The notes beneath the pieces were generated by a model. It was not told the DNA's origin, ran no database searches, and worked only from the letters and a program-made list of their open reading frames with translations. Below are positions 7,634 through 16,426 of a stretch of DNA of 37,937 nucleotides, piece after piece. The DNA comes from Agrobacterium arsenijevicii (GTDB lineage Bacteria; Pseudomonadota; Alphaproteobacteria; Rhizobiales; Rhizobiaceae), in assembly GCA_000949895.1 (NCBI GenBank), contig JWIT01000034.1, positions 1 through 37,937 on the forward strand. Direction: 5' to 3'. The position numbers and the translations under genes are program-made. Positions within the stretch are counted from its first letter, which is position 1, and every line of letters begins with the position of its first letter.

Positions 7634-8629
7634 TCAGGACTCCATCTTTTTGCCGAGGCGCAGTTGCACGAGCGTCAGCGCGAGAAGAACAAGGCCCATC
7701 AGAACCGATGCGGCGGATGCGAGGCCGAAGAGCCTGAGGTCGCTGCCAAAGGCCATCTGGTAGATATATTGCACCACGAACGTGTTGGCCGTGCCCGGCC
7801 CGCCGCCATTGGTTAAAACCCAGGCCTCATCAAATATTTGCACTGAGCGGATCATCAAAAGGATCAGTACGACGAGAAGGTTGGGAGCCAGCAGCGGCAG
7901 GGTGATGCGCAGCAATGTGCGCCGGGGCGAAGCGGCGTCGATTGCGGCTGCCTCATAAAGGTCTTTGGGAATGGCCTGCAGCCCTGCCAGCAGGATGAGC
8001 GTGTAGAAGCCCATATGGAACCAGACGGATACGACCACGACGAAGAAGCGCGACCAGCCGACATCCAGCAGGAAGATTTCCGGCGGCACGCCGAGCATCT
8101 GGAAGAAGGCGTTCAGCAGTCCGTTGCGGTCAAGGAACCATTTCCAGATGAGGCCGATGACAACAGGCGACAGCAGCACGGGATAAAAGAACATGGCGCG
8201 GAAGAAGCCGCGCGCGGCAATCGCCCTGTTAAGAATGAGGGCCGTGACCAGCGCGACGAACAGCGTGGCGACAACGTTGAAGCCGACGAACCAGAGCGTG
8301 TTCCAGATCGCTGTCCAGAACAGCGATTCCCGGCAGCTTCCGGGGTCCATATAGCTCTGGCAATCGAGCAGCTTGCCGAAATTCTCCAGACCGACAAAGG
8401 GGCGGTCGGTGATCAGCAGCTCGGTGCCGCCGGTAAAGGCGTAACCGACGGCAATGGCAATCGGCAGGAAGGTGAAGATGCCGAAGAGAACGAGGTTCGG
8501 CATCAGGAAAATATAGGGCATGCGCCGTTTGCCGATCAGCCGCTCTATGAGGTTGAGCGGCACTTCGGCAATCGCCATCACGGCGTCGAGCACGCGGTCG
8601 GACAGTCTCGTAAGCGTCGGATTGGCCAT
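7634..8629 (-). CDS. Sugar ABC permease, MalF type
   Basis: Inner-membrane permease of 331 aa with six predicted membrane helices and the EAA motif (LYEAAAIDAASPRRTLLRITLPLL). I set the start at 8629 (MANPTLTRL) because GGGAGAG stands about 7 bases upstream; a longer in-frame start at 8692 would run into the ATPase gene. The ATPase stop is at 8631, so the two genes are directly adjacent and translationally coupled. The partner is the MalG-type permease downstream. It carries oligosaccharides delivered by the divergent binding protein at 14914. Confidence 0.88.
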   Translation of the reverse strand: MANPTLTRLSDRVLDAVMAIAEVPLNLIERLIGKRRMPYIFLMPNLVLFGIFTFLPIAIAVGYAFTGGTELLITDRPFVGLENFGKLLDCQSYMDPGSCRESLFWTAIWNTLWFVGFNVVATLFVALVTALILNRAIAARGFFRAMFFYPVLLSPVVIGLIWKWFLDRNGLLNAFFQMLGVPPEIFLLDVGWSRFFVVVVSVWFHMGFYTLILLAGLQAIPKDLYEAAAIDAASPRRTLLRITLPLLAPNLLVVLILLMIRSVQIFDEAWVLTNGGGPGTANTFVVQYIYQMAFGSDLRLFGLASAASVLMGLVLLALTLVQLRLGKKMES

Positions 8630-8630
8630 G

Positions 8631-9736
<1,106 letters not shown>

Positions 9737-9737
<1 letters not shown>

Positions 9738-11089
9738 TACCTGCTCCCTTCGGGCAAGGTCGTCTCTGCGACGATCTCTTTTGCATTCCAGCCCTCGGGT
9801 AAGGGCATCGTTCTTCCAATGGCAACGTCGCGCGCAGAAAATCCGTGAACGCCGGATAGATAGACCGCAGGCATGCCGCCGGGGTAATCCTCAAGTCCGA
9901 CGATCCTGCCGTCGGCGCTGCGTGTCCAGGCATTGGCGCGACCGGCAGCCTCCGGGCTTGGGGCAATATCCGCATTGGTCGGGCGAAGATCATATTGCAG
10001 GCCGGTGCCGAGTTTGCCGGGCTGCTGCGACAGCGAGATGCGCGCGAGCGTGACATTGTGAATGCCGGCTTTCGAGGTGGCGACGAGGTTTATCGCCCCC
10101 TCCATCGAGCCACCAAGGTCTTCCACCACAAGGTTTTCAACCTTGCCAGCCTGACGTTCCGGCCGACGGTCTATCACGGTGACAGTCACGGCTTCGCCCG
10201 ATCCCCAGAAACCACCCGGCGTTTCGTGGCACTCCGCCTCGATCCGCGAAAAGCGGATATTGCGCATTGCGCCGCCATCGCGGGAAAAAAGACCGACGCC
10301 GCGATTGGACTGGACGATCTTGCAATCCTCGAACACCACATCGGTGAAATCGCCGAAGGATTCCGTGCCGAGTTTCAAGGCGCAGCTCATGCTTGAGACA
10401 GTGCAGCGGCGAACCGTGATATCGGCGCAGGCACCGACTGCCTTGCAATCCGGCCCGGCGCTGGTCTTCAGGCAGATGCCGTCATCGGCGGTGGAGATGG
10501 TGCAATCCTCGATCAGTGCGCGCCGGCAGGCATCCAGCACGATGCCGTCGGTGTTGGGCAGGCGGCGATCATTCTCGACACGGACGTTGCGGAAATCGAG
10601 GTCCTCGCAATCGACCATGTGCAGCGTCCACATCGGCGAACCGGTAACGTGGAGGTTCTCAAGTCGCACATTGCGGCAGGCCTCCAGCACCATCACGCGC
10701 GGGCGCTTTGCCGCCGGGATATAGGTTCCCATGGCCGCGTCATCGCCGATGATGAAGTTTTCACCACCCGCCTCGATGCGGCCAGGGCCGGTGACGGCGA
10801 TATTGCTCGCGCCCTTGGCGATGATCATGCCGCGATCGGAATCCTCGGCAATGACCGAAACTGTCGTATGCGCATAGGCGTGGTAATCGGAAATTGGCGC
10901 CAGCACCGCGTCCTGCACAAGATGCAGCTCCACGCCGCTCATCAGCCGCAAGCCGCCGCTGACATGTCGCCCGGCGAGCAGAGAGACACGCCCGCCGCCC
11001 GCTGCCGACACCGCTTCTATTGCCTGCTGGATTTCAACTGTGGCATCGCGGCTATCGGATTTTATGGTGATTTCGGTCCGCACGGTCAT
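9737..11089 (-). CDS. GH28-family polygalacturonase-like protein
   Basis: A 450-aa right-handed beta-helix protein of glycoside hydrolase family 28 type. The family acts on galacturonic-acid linkages of pectin and rhamnogalacturonan. The catalytic Asp positions are visible: NTD at 179-181 and the DD pair at 202-203 (TADDGICLK). The third family motif, normally containing the catalytic-site His (G-H-G), reads SSMSCALKLG at 232-241, so the His is missing. There is no signal peptide, so it acts in the cytoplasm on imported oligosaccharides, unlike secreted pectinases. The start overlaps the GH105 stop (ATGA), and the stop overlaps the ATPase start. It may be an exo-acting enzyme with altered chemistry or specificity. 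Confidence 0.82.
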
Positions 11090-12180
11090 GATGCTTCCGG
11101 CCTTTCAAGGAATACGTCGATCAGGAGCAGCATGGTCAGTGCTTGCCCATAGGGCGTGGGCAGGTTGGGAATGCGGCGGTAAAAGTCGAGGTCGTGGCCC
11201 ATCGGAGTGCCGTCGGAGACGCCGTGAACGACACCTTCGTCATCGATATTGCCCAGCACCGCCTTCAGCGCCCGCTCGGCATGGGCGCGGTTTTCTTCGC
11301 CGAGAATACCTGCCTCGATGCCGCGCAGAATGCCATAGGCGATGCCAGCGGTTGCCGACGTCTCGACCGGCGAGGTCGGATCGTCGAGAAGCGTGTGGAA
11401 CATGCCGTCTTCACGCTGATATTGGCGCAGCGACCGCACCTGGCTTGCAAGCACATTGGCGAGGAAACGTTTGTCCTTTTCGGCAAGCGTCGGCACCAGT
11501 TCGAACAGTTCGGGGATGGCGACGGTGATCCAGGAATTGCCGCGCGCCCAGAAGGCATCAGCGAAATTGTGGCGTCCGTTGAAGGTCCAGCCGTGATACC
11601 ACAGCCCGGTCACGGGGTCCGACAGGTAACGCGCATGGATCATGAACTGGTAGACGGCCTCGTCGATCCAGTCCTGACGATTGCAGACCACACCGGCGCG
11701 GGCGAGGAACAGACAGGCCATGAACAGCGTGTCGTCCCATAATTCGCCCTCGTTCAGCCGTTCCTTGACGACGTGCTGGAAACCGCCATCTTCGGTTTTC
11801 GGCAATTTGTGCACAAGCCAGTCGGCCCAGTCTTCTACCAGCGCCCGGAAATCCGGCCGGTCGACATGTTCTGTGAGGATGACGAGCGGCAGCATTGGCG
11901 CGGAACTGTTGATCTGGCGTGGCGGCAGGCCACGATCGATCTGCCAGCCGTACCAGGTCACGAGATCGTCCAGAGCTTTCTGGTCGTTTGCGGCAAGCGC
12001 CCGGCGCAGGAAGCCGTAAAGGCCAACGCCCACCTCCCAATCCCATTCATCGAACTGGATCTTGCCGTCTGAACTGCCGCTGGCCAGACCTTCCTGTATA
12101 CCCTTGAGGCGGCTGAAGGCGGCGGCAACATTGTCGATCGTCGTCCTGAGAGTGTCTTTTTCCATGAGTAGCTGGTTCAT
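11086..12180 (-). CDS. GH105/GH88-type unsaturated glucuronyl hydrolase
   Basis: A cytoplasmic (alpha/alpha)6-barrel enzyme of 364 aa, like YteR/RhiN. The family removes unsaturated uronic acid from the non-reducing end of oligosaccharides produced by polysaccharide lyases. Visible signs are WDDT at 148-151, likely containing the catalytic Asp, and the family block WARGNSW at 211-217 (usually WARGNGW). The start was set at 12180 (MNQLL) because the upstream in-frame residues lie inside the preceding gene. The ribosome site is weak. The gene begins 13 bases after the stop of the 841-aa gene. A substrate such as unsaturated galacturonyl-rhamnose is likely, but glucuronyl substrates are equally possible. 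Confidence 0.85.
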   Translation of the reverse strand: MNQLLMEKDTLRTTIDNVAAAFSRLKGIQEGLASGSSDGKIQFDEWDWEVGVGLYGFLRRALAANDQKALDDLVTWYGWQIDRGLPPRQINSSAPMLPLVILTEHVDRPDFRALVEDWADWLVHKLPKTEDGGFQHVVKERLNEGELWDDTLFMACLFLARAGVVCNRQDWIDEAVYQFMIHARYLSDPVTGLWYHGWTFNGRHNFADAFWARGNSWITVAIPELFELVPTLAEKDKRFLANVLASQVRSLRQYQREDGMFHTLLDDPTSPVETSATAGIAYGILRGIEAGILGEENRAHAERALKAVLGNIDDEGVVHGVSDGTPMGHDLDFYRRIPNLPTPYGQALTMLLLIDVFLERPEAS

Positions 12181-12193
12181 CTGCTGGTTCCGC

Positions 12194-14719
12194 TTAGGAG
12201 TAGAATGGTCGTGCTGCGCCGCTGTCTGCGGCGTGTCCGGCACTGTCGAAGGTGATTTGCGGCTGGGGCTGGTCGTGGTCGAAGGCCATGGCTTGCCCGC
12301 CGATGGTAAAGGTGCCGTCCCAGTCAAGGTTGAGGTCGGGACCGCCCGGCAGCGTGACCGACAGCAGGCGCTTGTCGGCATCGAACGTCACCTGCGTGGC
12401 GAGAATTCTTTCGCGGAAGCGGGTGAATTCGTCCGCATCCCCGCATCCGATGATGCCGATCCAGCCGGCGCGGCGGCCGGGGGACCGGACCTCGCGCCCG
12501 GCGGTCGCGCCGGTGGTGATGGGTTCAAGCCCGTTCGTCGCATAAAGTGCTGCAAAACCACGACCGGAACGGGTGATGAGCCAGTTGCCCTCCGTCAGCA
12601 CCTCGTCCAGCCCGTCGCGCCCGAGATAGGCGTGGGTCCAGTCGTTGCGGTGATCGCCCGTGTCGAAGATCATCATGGCGACATCCCGGTGCTGCGCCAC
12701 GCGCGGCAGGATGCCGCTGCCGGCCCAGTAAGAGGGGCGCTGCGTGCCCCACGGATCATCCTCGCCGGGATGGTTGACCCACAGCCGTGCCATCGGATGG
12801 CCGGCAAGCTTGATGTCCATGACGTGCTGCTGGTGGCCCTTGCGGCCGGTCTTGTGATCGACAACGGTGGAAAGCTGGGCCGCTTCGTTCTTGAAAAGCA
12901 GGAGCTTGCCCGGCTCCAGTCCCTGCGCATAACGCGCCTCGACCATGCGGCCGCTTGTCAACTGCGACAGGGCAGCAAGATGCGGCGGCGGCAGGTAGTC
13001 TCCACAGCAGAACATCGGCAGCGAGGCGACGCCATTGTTGAGCCAGCCCTGACCGAAGGCCACCTGCGCAAAAGGTGCCAGTTCCGTCAGCGGCCCGGCG
13101 CGCAACTCCTTGTCATAGGCTCTGCCTTGGGAGCCGGAGGGAACGCCGCCAAGCGTGTGCAGCGCGATCATTTCGAAAATGAGATCGAGCTGGTGGCGTG
13201 CGCGGGCGGCAAGTTCCGGTTCGGCCCAATGTTCGATGGCGAGAAGGCCGATGAAATCCACCGGGTAATAGGCGGCCGAGTTCCATTCGGCGAGACCGTG
13301 CGCCTCGACGCTGTCGAACCAGCGCTGCAACCGGTCTGCGGCCAGCACCGCCTGCTCCCTGCCCGTGCGCCCGGAAGCGCTAAAGACGGCGTTCGGCAGA
13401 TAGTCTCCGGCCAGCAACTGGCTGGTATGGAAGCAGAGAACGTGGTTCTCGCTCCAGAACCACATGACGTCGTTGCCGGGTTCGTCCACCCAGTAGCGAT
13501 AGGAGAGGATAGAGGCGTTGATCCGCTCAAGCATCTCCGCCGGTAGCCGGTCACCATAGGCGCGCACCAGCCAGAGGAGCGGTACCAGCACGAAATCGGA
13601 GCAATCCTCCCGCCGGTCGATGGAATGCAGCGTCGCATCAACGATGCCGCCGATCGTCTTCATGTCATCGCTGCCGGTGGCGACCATCGCCAACGCGCGG
13701 CCGATGCGCCATGCGCCGAAACGGGCGCTGAAGGACAGCGCCGCTTTCTTTCGCGCGGCAATATCGGCAGCAGCCGGTTGCGGCACCGTATCGGCCATGA
13801 AGGCGGCGTCGATGATGCGCGTCACCGTTCCGGCCCCCGAGCCGATGGTGATCTTCACGCCGTGATAGCCATCTGCAATGCCGACGGTTTCAGGGATAAC
13901 CAGCGAGGACTGCCCGGCTTTCAGCACGGTGTTGGTCTTGGCAAGTGCGGCTCGCTCGTGGCCGTGGCTTTGGACCGCGATATGGACCGGCAGGTCGCTT
14001 ACTGGCGCGGCATCGAAGATGAGTTCAAGCGCCGTGCCGGAAAAGACGTCCCGTGCCGGTCGGACGTCGCGCACGAGAGCGGCAAGACGCCTGGTTTCTT
14101 CCCGGTCTAGCGGCACCGGCAGCACAACGGTGAGCGGGGTTGTGTCGATGACCTCAAGCTCGAAGAACCAGATGATGTCGCGTTCCGCCAGATCTTCGCA
14201 GAGCAGCAGCACCTCGTTGTCGCCGGCTTTCAGATCGAGCGTGATATCGCTGATGTTTTCGACATTGCGGATAAAGGGTTCAAAACGCACCTGTTCGACG
14301 CCGCCCACCCAGATGCGCACGCCGCCGCAAGTCCGCAGCCGAAAATGCGCCTGTCTTGCGGTTTCGCTGCGGAACGTGCCCTTCAGCCAGCGCTGCACAT
14401 GGGTCGGAACGTGCCAGAAACCGGTGAATTCAACGCGTCGGTTGGAACCCGGCAGGTTGAGGTGCGAAACCGTAAAGTCGGAGTGGGGCGCGATGTCGCG
14501 GCCGATCATGGTCTGTTGAAAGGCTTTGCGGCAGGGCAGGTCGCCAACATCCACAAAGCCGTTGATGAAGCGATAATTGACCCGGTCTTCCGCCGGTGCC
14601 GCGATCCCCGGAAATGAGGTTTCCACCAGATCCGAGACGATCCAGGCGGCCACCGTTTCGCCGTCAGCGACGGTATAAGTCGGCTGCGACGCGGCCGCCG
14701 CAAATGGTCCATCTGTCAT
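12194..14719 (-). CDS. Uncharacterised 841-aa protein, probable carbohydrate-active enzyme
   Basis: I do not recognise a characterised family. Residues about 95-190 look like a beta-sandwich of the galactose-binding type (FTGFWHVPTHVQRWLKG, VRIWVGG, LKAGDNEVLLLCED). Residues about 320-650 are rich in helix and aromatics, like an (alpha/alpha) toroid of glycosidases or lyases, with conserved-looking blocks NDVMWFWSENHVLCFHTSQ (417-435) and AEWNSAAYYPVDFIGLL (477-493). A mainly beta C-terminus follows. There is no signal peptide, so it acts in the cytoplasm. A GGAGG site precedes the ATG. It is the first gene of the operon with GH105, GH28 and the importer, so a glycosidase or lyase acting on acidic oligosaccharides is the best guess. 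E424, N425 and H426 are candidate active-site residues. Confidence 0.75.
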   Translation of the reverse strand: MTDGPFAAAASQPTYTVADGETVAAWIVSDLVETSFPGIAAPAEDRVNYRFINGFVDVGDLPCRKAFQQTMIGRDIAPHSDFTVSHLNLPGSNRRVEFTGFWHVPTHVQRWLKGTFRSETARQAHFRLRTCGGVRIWVGGVEQVRFEPFIRNVENISDITLDLKAGDNEVLLLCEDLAERDIIWFFELEVIDTTPLTVVLPVPLDREETRRLAALVRDVRPARDVFSGTALELIFDAAPVSDLPVHIAVQSHGHERAALAKTNTVLKAGQSSLVIPETVGIADGYHGVKITIGSGAGTVTRIIDAAFMADTVPQPAAADIAARKKAALSFSARFGAWRIGRALAMVATGSDDMKTIGGIVDATLHSIDRREDCSDFVLVPLLWLVRAYGDRLPAEMLERINASILSYRYWVDEPGNDVMWFWSENHVLCFHTSQLLAGDYLPNAVFSASGRTGREQAVLAADRLQRWFDSVEAHGLAEWNSAAYYPVDFIGLLAIEHWAEPELAARARHQLDLIFEMIALHTLGGVPSGSQGRAYDKELRAGPLTELAPFAQVAFGQGWLNNGVASLPMFCCGDYLPPPHLAALSQLTSGRMVEARYAQGLEPGKLLLFKNEAAQLSTVVDHKTGRKGHQQHVMDIKLAGHPMARLWVNHPGEDDPWGTQRPSYWAGSGILPRVAQHRDVAMMIFDTGDHRNDWTHAYLGRDGLDEVLTEGNWLITRSGRGFAALYATNGLEPITTGATAGREVRSPGRRAGWIGIIGCGDADEFTRFRERILATQVTFDADKRLLSVTLPGGPDLNLDWDGTFTIGGQAMAFDHDQPQPQITFDSAGHAADSGAARPFYS

Positions 14720-14745
14720 AATGGATCGCCTCCCTTCGATCTTTA

Positions 14746-14759
14746 TGAAATTATTTTCA
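14746..14759. promoter_or_regulatory. Palindrome TGAAA-N4-TTTCA, operon side
   Basis: TGAAA and TTTCA form a perfect 5-bp inverted repeat with a 4-base spacer, 27 bases before the start of the 841-aa gene. The same pattern recurs at 14886-14899 before the divergent binding-protein gene. Both copies are preceded by TTA in the context TTATGAAA. A single repressor controlling both directions is the likely meaning. The half-sites resemble pectin-regulator KdgR half-sites, though the spacing differs from the KdgR box as I remember it. Confidence 0.55.
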
Positions 14760-14885
14760 CAAATCTAATTTCGCTTTTCTGCGTCGATTTGTGTGATTTA
14801 GCCGAAACAAACAGCTTGACGTTTATTCTGTCAAGTCGCAAAACATCATAAATCGAATTAAGAAGAGGAGCTTCGGTTCGATTTA

Positions 14886-14899
14886 TGAAAAGTTTTTCA
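14886..14899. promoter_or_regulatory. Palindrome TGAAA-N4-TTTCA, binding-protein side
   Basis: This is the second copy of the palindrome at 14746-14759, with identical arms and spacer length. It ends two bases before the GGGAGG ribosome site of the binding-protein gene, so a bound protein would lie just downstream of the promoter. A TTGAC at 14816-14820 could be the -35 element, but I see no convincing -10 at the right distance. Confidence 0.55.
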
Positions 14900-14913
14900 T
14901 TGGGAGGATGAGC

Positions 14914-16194
14914 ATGGTGAAATTGTTTTCGGGCGTCAGCGCCCTCGTATTGGCCTCTATCGCAGGCCTCTCGGTCGCAGAGGCCGAGACCAGAACGATC
15001 ACGTTCCTTTTTACGGATGACGATCAGGGTTATGTGCAGCGCATGTCGGAACTCAGCAAGGAGTTCGAGGCGGCCAATCCGGGCGTGAAGATCAATTTCG
15101 TCTCCTCCGGTTATGACGCGGTTTCCAAGCAACTGCCGGTGCAGCTTGCGGTGGGCGAGGGGCCGGATGTCGCCAAGATCACCGACTGGCAGCTCGCTTC
15201 CTATTATCTCGATATGCGCCCCTACATGAAGGATGCGGATGGCTTTGCAAAGCTGCACGGTTCAAGCCTTGCCCAGCTTCGCCTGCCCGGCGTCAACGAT
15301 CCGCAGTCGATCAACGGTTATATGGCCTCGCAGACGCTCAACCTGCCCTTCGTCAACAAGACGCTGTTCGAGCAGGCGGGTGAACCTTTGCCCGGCCCGA
15401 CCGCGAAATTCAGCGAAATCGTCGAGGCGTCGGCCCGCGTCGCCAAGTCGACCGGCGTGCAGATTCCCTTCACCATGGACCGTTCCGGCCACCGCTTCTC
15501 CGGCGGCGCGTTTGCTTATGGTGCGACCTATGTGAAGGACGGCAAGTTCAGCTTCCCCGACGACGCGGCGAAAAAATACATCTCCGACATCTATTCATGG
15601 ACGCAGAACGGCAGCTTCCCCAAGGAAATGTGGGGTGCTGCGGGCGGCTCGCAATACAAGAACATGGGCGATGAATTCGTCAACGGTAACGTCGTGACCT
15701 ATCTGGCCGGCAACTGGATGGTCAATCCGTTCCAGAACAAGATCGGTGACAGCTTCGAATGGACCGCGATTAACGCCCCCTGCGGCGATGCCGGTTGCTA
15801 TGCCATGCCCGGCGGCACGGCGATTGTCGGCTTCAAGCGCACCAAATATCCCGAAGATGTCGCCCATTTCGTCGAATTCCTCGGCTCTGAAAAGGTGCAG
15901 CGGGAAATCGCCGAAAATTACGTGATCCTGACCGGCGCCGAAATTGTCGATCCGCAATACAAGCTTAAGAGCGAAAACGCCAAGGCGGCGATGAAGGTCT
16001 TCCTCGACAACAAGAAGAACGTGCCGCAGGCCGCCCGTGAATTCGAGCACGCCAAGGGCGGCACGGCCATGTACCAGCAGATCGTCCAGCGCATGAGCCA
16101 GCTCATCGTCGGCGAACTGACACTCGACCAGACCTACAAGGTTCTGGAAGATGATGTCGCCAAGATCAACGAGGCCGTTGCGGTCAAGAAATGA
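14914..16194 (+). CDS. Periplasmic oligosaccharide-binding protein (MalE type)
   Basis: Substrate-binding component of the importer encoded on the minus strand, 426 aa. It has a signal peptide (residues 1-24, ending SVAEA) and a type-2 extracellular solute-binding fold (SBP family 1), with the typical SELSKEFEAANPGVKINFV near the N-terminus and GGTAIVGFKRTKYPEDVAHFVEFLGS in the C-lobe. I prefer the ATG at 14914 over that at 14908 because GGGAGG (14902-14907) directly touches the earlier one but stands 6 bases from the later. It is divergent from the catabolic operon and shares its palindromic sites. It would capture pectin-like acidic oligosaccharides, judging from the operon's enzymes. Confidence 0.87.
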   Translation: MVKLFSGVSALVLASIAGLSVAEAETRTITFLFTDDDQGYVQRMSELSKEFEAANPGVKINFVSSGYDAVSKQLPVQLAVGEGPDVAKITDWQLASYYLDMRPYMKDADGFAKLHGSSLAQLRLPGVNDPQSINGYMASQTLNLPFVNKTLFEQAGEPLPGPTAKFSEIVEASARVAKSTGVQIPFTMDRSGHRFSGGAFAYGATYVKDGKFSFPDDAAKKYISDIYSWTQNGSFPKEMWGAAGGSQYKNMGDEFVNGNVVTYLAGNWMVNPFQNKIGDSFEWTAINAPCGDAGCYAMPGGTAIVGFKRTKYPEDVAHFVEFLGSEKVQREIAENYVILTGAEIVDPQYKLKSENAKAAMKVFLDNKKNVPQAAREFEHAKGGTAMYQQIVQRMSQLIVGELTLDQTYKVLEDDVAKINEAVAVKK

Positions 16195-16235
16195 TGAGCG
16201 CCCGTTCTTTCCTCACGAAATAACGATGCTCTCGA

Positions 16236-16262
16236 TCTGCCCGGAGTTACGCTCCGGGCAGA
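16236..16262 (+). terminator. Hairpin terminator after the MalE-type gene
   Basis: An 11-bp perfect stem (16236-16246 with 16252-16262, core CTGCCCGGAG/CTCCGGGCAG) closes a 5-base TTACG loop, 41 bases after the stop. There is no T-run. The remaining bases to 16426 contain no further gene. Confidence 0.65.
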
Positions 16263-16426
16263 CTTCGCCGCTTGTTCGCCGGCTGTTGCGGCATATGCGA
16301 TCTGACTTAATCAGCAAATCGAAAAAAAACTGCAATACGCCCGGCATAAAAGCTGACGGCGAGGCGCGCCGAAAGCTGCGTGCCTGCTTCGTCACGCGTC
16401 ATTCGCTGAAAATCATAGGATTCGTC

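Noticed and set aside
12062..13546. Long plus-strand frame of 494 codons opposite the 841-aa gene
   Set aside because: It is the antisense of a well-supported gene in GC-rich DNA, has no ribosome site and an Arg/Gly/Ala-biased composition without family features.
14816..14852. TTGACG followed by CATAAA as a promoter for the MalE-type gene
   Set aside because: The spacing between the hexamers is about 25 bases, too long for a normal sigma-70 promoter, so only the -35-like hexamer is mentioned.
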